A program made the translations under genes and the position numbers. From assembly GCA_002482415.1 (NCBI GenBank), contig DLFY01000264.1, positions 5,667 to 13,826 on the forward strand: a stretch of 8,160 nt of DNA, in the 5' to 3' direction. Of this stretch, positions 1 to 6,731 are shown piece by piece; within the stretch, counting starts at the first letter, position 1, and each line of letters opens with the position of its first letter. The notes below the pieces were generated by a model that searched no databases, was not told the origin of the DNA, and was given only the letters and a program-made list of their open reading frames with translations. The DNA is from Phycisphaerales bacterium UBA7708 (GTDB lineage: Bacteria; Planctomycetota; Phycisphaerae; Sedimentisphaerales; Anaerohalosphaeraceae).

Positions 1-688
1 CGGCCAGATCGGCAGAGTATTTCTTCCCCGCCATCAGCGCTGTCGCCAGATAATAATATCGCGATGTCGAGCGGCTCAGTTCATTAAGCGTATGGCGGAT
101 ATCGGCCATCAGGGCGGCATGAAGCGGCAGGTCAAAGTCGGATTCCCAGTCGATTTCAATGCCGTCAAAGCCGTATTTCCTGACAAAGGCTGTCATCACT
201 TTGGCAAAACAGGCCCGCCGGTGCGGATTCTGGGCCAATGGCAGAAATTCGCCATCCTGTATAGACAACAGCGTCTTTACGCCGCTTTTGTGAGCCCGGC
301 GGAGCAATTCCGGGGCCATCGCAAGTCCGGTCTGCCCCGCAGGATACGTATGATTATGGACCAGTTTCTGGATAGCCTCCGACGACGATAAATCGAAATC
401 CGTGGGTTTCCAGTCGGGCCCGGCGATGAGATACAGGATATTGAACTGGTCCAGCCGGGACTGTCGAAGCTGGTTGATATCCCCGATACGCCGTCCGTGC
501 ACATAACAGCCATGAATAAATGACATGGAAGGCGGATTGGCTGACAGCGGCGGCTCTTCAACGACGGGGGGTACCGTCGGAGTTCCGGTTTGGCCGGGCT
601 GCTGGATGTCGGGGGTTTGCGTGGGAGGTACACAGGAGCTGAGCAAAACCACAATTGCCGCCATGCATGATAGAATTAGTCTGGACAT
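1..688 (-). CDS. GH18-like glycoside hydrolase lipoprotein (partial, C-terminus outside window)
   Basis: This is the N-terminal 229 residues of a secreted, lipid-anchored protein; the reading frame runs open off the left edge. Residues 1-19 form a lipoprotein signal peptide with a hydrophobic core and lipobox LSSC, so Cys19 would be the acylated residue. A Pro/Thr/Gln-rich linker follows (about 20-55). From about residue 57 the protein resembles a glycoside hydrolase family 18 barrel. The best evidence is FDGIEIDWE at 174-182, which fits the GH18 signature DGxDxDxE. The proposed acid Glu182 and the assisting Asp180 are present, but the middle Asp is Glu178. The usual SxGG strand-3 motif is altered (SIQDGEF, from Ser142). 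Such enzymes cleave chitin, peptidoglycan or N-glycan GlcNAc linkages; the substrate here is unknown. The start is chosen because it gives a complete signal peptide and has AAGGA nine bases upstream. It is divergent from the amino-sugar genes. An inactive GH18-fold binding protein remains possible. Confidence 0.8.
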   Translation of the reverse strand, partial: MSRLILSCMAAIVVLLSSCVPPTQTPDIQQPGQTGTPTVPPVVEEPPLSANPPSMSFIHGCYVHGRRIGDINQLRQSRLDQFNILYLIAGPDWKPTDFDLSSSEAIQKLVHNHTYPAGQTGLAMAPELLRRAHKSGVKTLLSIQDGEFLPLAQNPHRRACFAKVMTAFVRKYGFDGIEIDWESDFDLPLHAALMADIRHTLNELSRSTSRYYYLATALMAGKKYSADLA

Positions 689-726
689 CCGTGTCAATCC
701 TTTTTCTGGAGTATCATTTTTGCGGG

Positions 727-755
727 ATTTTAGTGTGAAAAATAACGAATGTAAA
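727..755 (-). promoter_or_regulatory. Predicted sigma-70-type promoter of the GH18-like gene
   Basis: On the minus strand a -35-like TTTACA (750-755) is separated by exactly 17 bases from a -10-like TAAAAT (727-732). Transcription would start near 720, giving a leader of about 30 bases that contains the AAGGA ribosome binding site at 698-702. Prediction is from consensus match and spacing only. Confidence 0.55.
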
Positions 756-829
756 GTATTCCTCCGAAAATTCATTTTTGGGGTCAAATTGGTGTGTCGC
801 GAAGTATTATAGGATAGAACGATTTTCTG

Positions 830-857
830 TTGCCTCTGCGGATTCAGAGTGTACAAT
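830..857 (+). promoter_or_regulatory. Predicted sigma-70-type promoter of the amino-sugar operon
   Basis: A -35-like TTGCCT (830-835) lies 16 bases upstream of a -10-like TACAAT (852-857). The implied start near 864 leaves a leader of about 32 bases with AGAGGA at 881-886, nine bases before the ATG at 896. This is the only good promoter candidate upstream of the plus-strand genes, and the gaps further down are short, so it probably drives the whole run. Confidence 0.5.
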
Positions 858-895
858 ATCCACAGTATGATTAATTTCTCAGAGGATGGAATATA

Positions 896-1816
896 ATGCA
901 TAAAAAAGACAACACGACTCTTTTGATTCTGGCCGCAGGAATGGGCAGCCGTTTCGGCGGGATTAAACAAATCGAGCCCGTCGGCCCCAACGGCGAAATT
1001 ATTCTGGATTATTCGATCTATGATGCAATCCGGGCGGGATTTACCAAGATCGTTTTCGTGATACGCAAGTCTATTGAGGACAGCTTCCGGCAGAAAATCA
1101 ACCCGAAAGCCGCCGCACAGATTCAAATCGAGTTTGCCTATCAGGAACTCGATAGTTGTTTGGCGGGTTATTCTGTTCCCGAAGGCCGTCAAAAGCCCTG
1201 GGGAACCGGCCATGCGGTGCTCGTGGCTCGCAGCAAGATTGCCGAGCCCTTTGCCGCCATCAATGCAGACGACTATTATGGCCCGTCAGCCTTTGAAATG
1301 ATGAATAAGCACCTGACCAGTCTGGCTCAGGGACGCCTCAATGACTATGCCATGGTGGGCTACCCGCTGGGCAACACGCTGTCGGATTTCGGAACAGTCA
1401 GCCGTGGGATTTGTGAAAGTGACTCACACGGGTATCTCAAACGCATCGTCGAACGCACGAAGCTGGAAAAACGGGATGGCGGAGCCGAATTTGTGGATGA
1501 AAACGGCACAAGCCATTTTCTGACCAATGATACCGTGGTATCGATGAATTTCTGGGGTTTCGGGCCGGATATCTTTGGATATCTGGATAGTGAATTTCGT
1601 GATTTTCTGTCACAAAAAGCAACCGATCTGAAAGCCGAATATTATCTGCCGTTTGCGGTAGGCGGACTGATTACCAGAGGGGTCAAAAAATGCCGCGTGC
1701 TGGCCGCCCGTGAAAGCTGGTTTGGAATTACCTACAAGGAAGACCTGCCAACCTCGCAAAACGGCATTCGCAGCAAAATCCGTGAAGGTGTCTATCCGGA
1801 GAATCTCTGGGGATAA
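896..1816 (+). CDS. Nucleotidyltransferase (NTP_transferase fold), probable sugar-1-phosphate nucleotidyltransferase
   Basis: A 306-residue cytoplasmic protein of the GT-A-fold nucleotidyltransferase superfamily, which joins an NTP to a sugar 1-phosphate with release of pyrophosphate. The N-terminus carries the nucleotide-binding signature LAAGMGSRFGGIKQ (12-25), with the Gly-rich loop, Arg19 and Lys24. KPWGTGHAV (100-108) resembles the substrate loop of the family. INADDYYG (122-129) supplies the Asp expected to bind the metal (around Asp125/Asp126). VSMNFWGF (215-222) and WFGITYKEDL (275-284) are conserved-looking C-terminal blocks. There is no transmembrane segment and no left-handed beta-helix acyltransferase domain, so it is not a GlmU. 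The next gene is a NahK homologue that should produce HexNAc 1-phosphate, so a UDP-HexNAc-forming role is the natural inference. The sugar and NTP cannot be read from sequence. The start is supported by AGAGGA nine bases upstream. Confidence 0.85.
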   Translation: MHKKDNTTLLILAAGMGSRFGGIKQIEPVGPNGEIILDYSIYDAIRAGFTKIVFVIRKSIEDSFRQKINPKAAAQIQIEFAYQELDSCLAGYSVPEGRQKPWGTGHAVLVARSKIAEPFAAINADDYYGPSAFEMMNKHLTSLAQGRLNDYAMVGYPLGNTLSDFGTVSRGICESDSHGYLKRIVERTKLEKRDGGAEFVDENGTSHFLTNDTVVSMNFWGFGPDIFGYLDSEFRDFLSQKATDLKAEYYLPFAVGGLITRGVKKCRVLAARESWFGITYKEDLPTSQNGIRSKIREGVYPENLWG

Positions 1817-1828
1817 AAGCGTATCCCC
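1809..1828 (+). other. Perfect hairpin across the nucleotidyltransferase stop codon
   Basis: GGGGATA (1809-1815) is perfectly complementary to TATCCCC (1822-1828) across a six-base loop. The TAA stop (1814-1816) lies in the 5' arm and loop. No T-run follows, so this is not a standard intrinsic terminator. It could be an intercistronic RNA element that stabilises or tunes translation of the downstream kinase gene. A seven-base stem can also occur by chance. Confidence 0.35.
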
Positions 1829-1863
1829 GCCGGCAGTTCTAACGTTAAACACAGGGAGTTGCC

Positions 1864-2946
1864 ATGAACGAATTATTGGGTATCGCACAGCGTTTTATGA
1901 TTGATGGGCAGGCGGTTGAAGCTAAACCGCTGGGCAACGGTCATTTGCATAAAACCTATCTGCTGACGGCCAAACAAGGCACTGTGCAGAACCACTACGT
2001 GCTTCAGGAGGTCAACACGCTGGTATTCAAAGATGCCGATGCCCTGATGGAGAACATCCATCGGGTAACGACCCATCTGGCCAAAAAATTACCGCCGAGT
2101 GAAGTGCGTCGGCGGACCATGGCATTTATCCCCACGCGCGACGGAGGGCTGTATCTTAAAGATGAACAGGGCAAATGCTGGCGGCTGTGCTGGTATGTCC
2201 AGGGCAGCTATACCGTCGAGGTGCCCAAAACCACCCGGCAGATTTATCAATCGGCCCGGGCGTTCGGCAATTTCCTGAAAAATCTGGCCGATATCGAGGG
2301 CCCGCCGCTCAAGGAAACCATCCCTGATTTTCACAACGGCGTCAAACGCTATCAGCGCCTGACCGAGGCGATTCAAAAAGATAAAGTCGGACGAGTCAAA
2401 GAGGCGCGCCCGGAAGCCGATCTGATTCTGAAGAATGCCGATATTTTTGAAAAAATGGCCGAATGGATTCGGACCGGTGCCTTGCCGCTGCGAACCACAC
2501 ACAACGATACCAAGGTCAACAATGTCCTGTTTGATAAGGCAACCGACGAGGCGATTTGCGTAATTGATCTGGATACGGTCATGCCCGGCGTGGCGGCCTA
2601 TGATTTTGGCGACCAGGTGCGAACGACCGTCAGCGAGTCGCAAGAGGACCAGACCGATTTGTCCGGGATTGCCGTGCAGATGGATCGTTTTGAAGCAATT
2701 GCCAAAGGCTATCTGGACGGCACAGCGGGTATGCTGACCGATATAGAAATCGAAAGTCTGATGCTGGGAGCCAAGATGTTCCCGCTGATTATGGCTACTC
2801 GCTTTCTGACGGATTTCTTTGAAGGCGACTGGTATTTTTCGACGCATCGCCCGGGGCATAATCTGGATCGCTGCCGGACGCAACTGACGTTATTTGAGTC
2901 TATATGCAGGAACGAGAAACAGATGGCTGCTGTGCTCGGAAAATAA
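1864..2946 (+). CDS. nahK: N-acetylhexosamine 1-kinase homologue (aminoglycoside-phosphotransferase fold)
   Basis: A 360-residue cytoplasmic kinase predicted to phosphorylate the anomeric OH of GlcNAc/GalNAc with ATP. Its length matches Bifidobacterium longum NahK (about 359), and it shares that protein's block order. GNGHLHKTYLL (24-34) forms the nucleotide loop and LQEVNTLVF (47-55) carries the early strand. LPLRTTHNDTKVNN (207-220) is the catalytic loop, with Asp215 as the likely base and Asn220 as a metal or phosphate ligand. VIDLDTVMPG (233-242) is the DxD metal site. DFGDQVR (247-253) follows, and RFLTDFFEGDWYF plus HNLDRCRTQ make up the C-terminal region. In B. longum NahK works with a lacto-N-biose/galacto-N-biose phosphorylase and a GalT-type uridylyltransferase. 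Here the partner is a different nucleotidyltransferase, 47 bases upstream. CAGGGAG lies five bases before the ATG. Related homoserine/choline-kinase-like proteins are a less likely alternative, because the long NahK-specific blocks match. Confidence 0.88.
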   Translation: MNELLGIAQRFMIDGQAVEAKPLGNGHLHKTYLLTAKQGTVQNHYVLQEVNTLVFKDADALMENIHRVTTHLAKKLPPSEVRRRTMAFIPTRDGGLYLKDEQGKCWRLCWYVQGSYTVEVPKTTRQIYQSARAFGNFLKNLADIEGPPLKETIPDFHNGVKRYQRLTEAIQKDKVGRVKEARPEADLILKNADIFEKMAEWIRTGALPLRTTHNDTKVNNVLFDKATDEAICVIDLDTVMPGVAAYDFGDQVRTTVSESQEDQTDLSGIAVQMDRFEAIAKGYLDGTAGMLTDIEIESLMLGAKMFPLIMATRFLTDFFEGDWYFSTHRPGHNLDRCRTQLTLFESICRNEKQMAAVLGK

Positions 2947-2962
2947 TCCGGCGTGCCGGGTT
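2945..2962 (+). other. Small intercistronic hairpin after the kinase gene
   Basis: Bases 2945-2951 can pair with 2956-2962 (seven pairs including one G-T) around the tetraloop CGTG, starting at the kinase stop codon. The downstream sequence is only mildly T-rich, so complete termination is unlikely. Partial attenuation or 3'-end stabilisation are possible. Confidence 0.3.
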
Positions 2963-3019
2963 GTTCATCCGAGGGTCGTTCCTGAGAAAACAAAGTTTAT
3001 ATAATACAGGAAAAATCGA

Positions 3020-5392
3020 ATGGTTCAGGAAGTAACGCAACAAAGCGGCGGGGGGTATGGTCTGTCTAAAACGGAACAAATTGCATTGAAGACCTCGAAA
3101 TTCGAGGCTATTTATCCGCCCACGGAAAAAATTCCGACGATTGTCGTGGAATATTTCCCGGCGCTGGGCAAGCTGTCGGCGGTTCGTTTTCTGGAATGGG
3201 TTCAGGACCATCCCGGCGGAGTCATTTCGCTGCCGACCGGCAAGACCCCGGAACATTTCATCAAATGGGTTCAGTATTTTCTGAAAAACTGGGACTTATC
3301 CGAGGTGCAGGCCGAACTTGAGCAGTTGGGTGTGGATCCTGCCCGTCGCCCCGACATGAAAAGTCTGCATTTTGTCCAGATCGACGAATTTTATCCGATG
3401 GAATCCTCGCGGCATAACAGCTTTTATTACTACGTCAATACGTTTTATATTCAGGGATTCGGCCTCGATCCGGCCAAAGCCCTGCTGATGGATGCCTCCC
3501 GACTGGGGCTGACCGACGATGAAACCCTTACCGATATCTGGCCTGATGGCCAGGTCGATTTAACCCTGCGGTATCGGCTTGCCCACAATATCCTTGAGCA
3601 GAAACAGAAAGCAGCGCTGGAGCGAATCGATGGCTGGTGTATGGAGTATGAACGCCGGATTCAGGCGCTGGGTGGTATCGGGTTTTTCCTCGGTGGTATC
3701 GGGCCGGACGGCCACATTGGCTTTAATATCAGCGGCTCGGACCACTACTCCACGACGCGCCTGTGCCCGATCAATTATGAAACACAGGCCGCCGCGTCCA
3801 CCGACCTGGGCGGTATCGAGATCGCCCGCAAGAGCCTGGTGATTACCATCGGTCTGCGCACCATTACGCAGAATCCGGACTGTGTCGCCCTGATTCTGGC
3901 CGCCGGCGAGGCCAAGGCCGGTGTGACCGCCGCGGCAATCCAGTCGCCGCGGGATGTGCACATCCCCGCCACAGCCCTGCAGATACTGCCCAATGCCCGG
4001 TTTTATATCACCCAGGGCGCCGCCAAACACCTGATAGAACGCCAGTTGGCCCGGCTCAAGGCCGCCCCCGAGATTCAGCCGGTTGACAGCTACAAGATTC
4101 TGGTGGATCTGGCCGTCGAAAAACACAAAAAACTGACCGACCTGACCGAAGCGGATTGCCAGAGTAATCCCTGCGGACGGCTGCTGCTGAGCCGGATGAG
4201 TGAGCCGGTCTCGACATTGACCGCTCGGGCCCGGGATACCCTGATTGCCAATATCGCAGCCGGCATGGATGTCCAGGACAACAAGCGGTTCCTGCATACT
4301 GAACCGCATCATGATGACGTGATGCTGGGCTACTTTGCATCGGTGGTTCGCCATTTCCGCAAGGCAAACAACACCCATTACTTCATGACCCTGACCAGCG
4401 GCTTTACGTCGGTGACCAATGACTTTATGAAAAAGCAGTTGGCCAATCTGCGCCGCTGTGTCGAATTGCCGTCCTTCCGCCGGCTGATGACCACCGGCTA
4501 TTTCCTCCCGAACGACGGTGTGGACCGGAACCGCGACGTCTGGCAGTATCTGGACGGCGTGGCTGCACGCAGCGAACCCTATAAGATGGAAGGCTGTGCC
4601 CGGCGTCTTCTGCGCAACCTCGTCGAGATTTACGGCCCCGAGGTGCTGGTGTCACTCGATAACCGGCTTGGCAAACTGGATGCTTATTTTGACGCGGCTT
4701 ATCCGGGCAAGAAGGATTCACCCGAGATGCAGCGGCTCAAAGGCATGTGCCGCGAGTGGGAAGCCGAATGCCTGTGGGGCTACTACGGCTGGAAATGCGA
4801 TAATGTCCGCCACCTCCGTCTGGGCTTTTACACCGGCGATATCTTCACCCGCGAGCCGCAGATGGAACAGGACGTCCTGCCGATTGTCAAGGCCTTCGAT
4901 GAAATCAACCCTGATGTGGTGACCGTGGCGTTTGACCCCGAAGGCAGCGGCCCGGATACGCATTACAAAGTTCTCCAGGCGATTTCCGAAGCCCTGCGGC
5001 TTTACGAACGCAAAACCGGCCGCAAAGATATCAAAATATGGGGATATCGCAATGTCTGGTACCGCTTTGAGCCTTCGGAATCCAATTGCTATGTGCCGGT
5101 CAGTCTCTGTATGCTCAATGTTATGCATGAAGCGTTTCAGAATGCATTTTTGAGCCAGAAAGATGCCTCGTTCCCCAGCTATGAACACGATGGGCCGTTT
5201 TCGGAACTGGCCCAGAAAATACAGGTCAGCCAGTATCAAACCATCAAAACCTGTCTGGGACGCGACTGGTTCTATGACCATTCCAGCGCCCTGATACGGG
5301 CGACACGGGGATTTGTGTTCCTGCGGGAAATGCACAGCGAGGAATTCTATCAGTCCTGCAGAGAATTGAAACGGTCGGTGGAAAGCCGTTAG
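3020..5392 (+). CDS. NagB-like deaminase/isomerase domain fused to a PIG-L (LmbE-like) deacetylase domain
   Basis: A 790-residue two-domain protein. Residues about 35-345 resemble glucosamine-6-phosphate deaminase (NagB: GlcN-6-P to Fru-6-P plus ammonia). LPTGKTP (71-77) is the phosphate loop. VQIDEF (119-124) contains Asp122, the counterpart of E. coli NagB Asp72. GGIGPDGHIGFN (225-236) keeps Asp230 and His232, and Lys299 sits in AAGEAK. The residue matching E. coli Glu148 is Ile237, so ring opening or substrate may differ. After a linker, residues about 420-775 resemble the PIG-L zinc-dependent N-deacetylase family. TEPHHDD (427-433) replaces the usual AHPDD and supplies His430, the candidate base Asp432 and zinc ligand Asp433. 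GPDTH (644-648) supplies the third likely ligand, His648. There is no signal peptide, so it should be cytoplasmic. Ordinary NagB is about 266 residues. Long NagB proteins annotated in Bacteroidota have similar architecture. AGGAAAA (3008-3014) precedes the ATG. Deacetylation followed by deamination of an amino-sugar phosphate is an inference. Confidence 0.87.
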   Translation: MVQEVTQQSGGGYGLSKTEQIALKTSKFEAIYPPTEKIPTIVVEYFPALGKLSAVRFLEWVQDHPGGVISLPTGKTPEHFIKWVQYFLKNWDLSEVQAELEQLGVDPARRPDMKSLHFVQIDEFYPMESSRHNSFYYYVNTFYIQGFGLDPAKALLMDASRLGLTDDETLTDIWPDGQVDLTLRYRLAHNILEQKQKAALERIDGWCMEYERRIQALGGIGFFLGGIGPDGHIGFNISGSDHYSTTRLCPINYETQAAASTDLGGIEIARKSLVITIGLRTITQNPDCVALILAAGEAKAGVTAAAIQSPRDVHIPATALQILPNARFYITQGAAKHLIERQLARLKAAPEIQPVDSYKILVDLAVEKHKKLTDLTEADCQSNPCGRLLLSRMSEPVSTLTARARDTLIANIAAGMDVQDNKRFLHTEPHHDDVMLGYFASVVRHFRKANNTHYFMTLTSGFTSVTNDFMKKQLANLRRCVELPSFRRLMTTGYFLPNDGVDRNRDVWQYLDGVAARSEPYKMEGCARRLLRNLVEIYGPEVLVSLDNRLGKLDAYFDAAYPGKKDSPEMQRLKGMCREWEAECLWGYYGWKCDNVRHLRLGFYTGDIFTREPQMEQDVLPIVKAFDEINPDVVTVAFDPEGSGPDTHYKVLQAISEALRLYERKTGRKDIKIWGYRNVWYRFEPSESNCYVPVSLCMLNVMHEAFQNAFLSQKDASFPSYEHDGPFSELAQKIQVSQYQTIKTCLGRDWFYDHSSALIRATRGFVFLREMHSEEFYQSCRELKRSVESR

Positions 5393-5456
5393 TTTCGATT
5401 TGCAAAGACGTGCGGAAAACCAGATGAATCCTGTTAATACAAGGCGCAGAGACCTG

Positions 5457-6731
5457 ATGACGCAATTTCACTATTCCAGCTTTGGTCAAAAAGCACTGAC
5501 AATGTCGGGCATCGGCGAATTGATGGACGATTTGGGACAGGCGATGAGTGTCCGTCCGGATTTGCTGATGCTTGGCGGAGGCAACCCGGCCCATATTCCT
5601 GAAATGGAAAAAGTGTTCCGTGAATCGATGGAAGATATCTTGCGCAAGCCGGGAACCTATGAACGATGCGTGGGTGATTACGATGGCCCGCGAGGCAATC
5701 CGGCCTTTCTGACCGCCCTGGCCGAACTGCTGACAACGCAATATGGCTGGGCCATCGGGCCGGAAAACATCGCCCTGACCAACGGCAGCCAGTCGGCGTT
5801 CTATGTCCTGTTCTCGCTGTTTGCAGGCCATTTTGCCGACGGCTCGTTCCGCAAAATCCTCCTGCCGCTGGCGCCCGAATATATCGGTTATGCCGACATC
5901 GGCTTTGCCCCGGGGCAATCTCTCTTTGCCTCCGTCCGTCCCCGCATGGAATTTCTGGACAACAGACAATTCAAATATCATATCGATTTTGACAATCTGA
6001 ACATCGGGCCGGATATCGGTGCGGTCTGTGTATCGCGTCCGACCAATCCCACGGGTAATGTCCTGACCGACGATGAAATCGCCCGTCTGCGGACTATGAC
6101 GCGTGCCGCGGGTGTGCCGCTGATTATCGACAATGCCTATGGCCTGCCGTTTCCGGGCATTTTATTCGAACCGGCAACGCTGAGCTGGGATGAAAACGTC
6201 ATTTTGTGTATGAGCCTGTCCAAGCTGGGTCTGCCCGCCGCACGCACCGGCATCGTGGTCGCCTCGCCGGAAGTCATCCGGGCTATCAGCGAAACCACCG
6301 CGGTTATGAGCCTGGCGCCCGGCAGCATCGGCCCTGCCCTGGCCTTGAATCTCATCCAGAGCCGGCGGATTATCGAGCTGAGCCAAACCGTTGTCCGCCC
6401 GTTCTATCATCAGCGAATGCAGGCCGCCGTCGGTCTGCTGCGGGACAAATTGGACGGCATCGACTTTTGCATGCATAAACCCGAGGGTGCGATATTCCTG
6501 TGGCTGTGGTTCAAGGATCTGCCCATCCCCAGCGCCAGGCTGTACCAGCGGCTTAAGCAGCGCGGCGTACTGGTCATCTCGGGCCATTATTTCTTCCCCG
6601 GCCTGGAACATGACGACTGGCCCCACAAACATCAGTGCATCCGCATGACCTATTCGCAGAAAGAGCCTGTCGTGCAACAGGGAATTGAAATCATCGCCGA
6701 TGAAATCAAGGCCATTTATGCCGGGGCGTAA
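5457..6731 (+). CDS. avtA: Valine-pyruvate aminotransferase (transaminase C), PLP-dependent
   Basis: A 424-residue fold-type I PLP aminotransferase that closely follows E. coli AvtA (417 residues) along its whole length. AvtA interconverts valine plus pyruvate with 2-oxoisovalerate plus alanine in the cytoplasm. Matching blocks include LGGGNPAHIPEM (39-50), NYDGP-like DYDGP (74-78), IALTNGSQSAFY (105-116), PLAPEYIGYAD (137-147), CVSRPTNPTGNV (191-202), IIDNAYGLPFPG (223-234) and CMSLSKLGLP (251-260). Lys256 is the PLP Schiff-base lysine, Asp225 and Tyr228 contact the cofactor, and Arg263 lies in the phosphate-binding region. KPEGAIFLWLWFKDLP and a C-terminal RMTY block complete the match. The start at 5457 is preferred because its N-terminus lines up with E. 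coli AvtA. The same frame also has ATG at 5424 (GCGGA upstream) and TTG at 5400, which would add 11 or 19 residues. The gene follows the NagB fusion by at most 64 bases and is probably cotranscribed. An amino-sugar role is not evident. Confidence 0.92.
   Translation: MTQFHYSSFGQKALTMSGIGELMDDLGQAMSVRPDLLMLGGGNPAHIPEMEKVFRESMEDILRKPGTYERCVGDYDGPRGNPAFLTALAELLTTQYGWAIGPENIALTNGSQSAFYVLFSLFAGHFADGSFRKILLPLAPEYIGYADIGFAPGQSLFASVRPRMEFLDNRQFKYHIDFDNLNIGPDIGAVCVSRPTNPTGNVLTDDEIARLRTMTRAAGVPLIIDNAYGLPFPGILFEPATLSWDENVILCMSLSKLGLPAARTGIVVASPEVIRAISETTAVMSLAPGSIGPALALNLIQSRRIIELSQTVVRPFYHQRMQAAVGLLRDKLDGIDFCMHKPEGAIFLWLWFKDLPIPSARLYQRLKQRGVLVISGHYFFPGLEHDDWPHKHQCIRMTYSQKEPVVQQGIEIIADEIKAIYAGA

Noticed and set aside
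92..391. Plus-strand open frame of 99 codons
   Set aside because: It is antisense to the GH18-like gene, which has a lipobox, a linker and the GH18 motif on the minus strand; no ribosome binding site or recognisable product.
277..654. Minus-strand open frame of 125 codons in another frame of the GH18-like gene
   Set aside because: It overlaps the signal peptide and linker coding sequence out of frame, its product is Arg/Ser/Pro-rich without family features, and the other frame gives a coherent lipoprotein.
525..812. Plus-strand open frame of 95 codons crossing into the divergent intergenic region
   Set aside because: It runs antisense through the GH18-like signal peptide and through its promoter, with no family resemblance.
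2089..2883. Long minus-strand open frame (264 codons) opposite the kinase gene
   Set aside because: It is a shadow of strong NahK-like coding sequence with conserved catalytic motifs on the plus strand.
3000..3005. Perfect TATAAT just before the NagB/PIG-L gene, as an internal promoter
   Set aside because: No convincing -35 lies 16-18 bases upstream, and the implied start near 3012 would fall after the Shine-Dalgarno at 3008-3014. The motif is more simply part of an AT-rich ribosome-loading region.
3560..4378. Long minus-strand open frame (272 codons) opposite the NagB domain
   Set aside because: The Gly/Gln-rich product has no recognisable motifs and the plus frame holds the NagB signatures; a typical GC-driven antisense frame.
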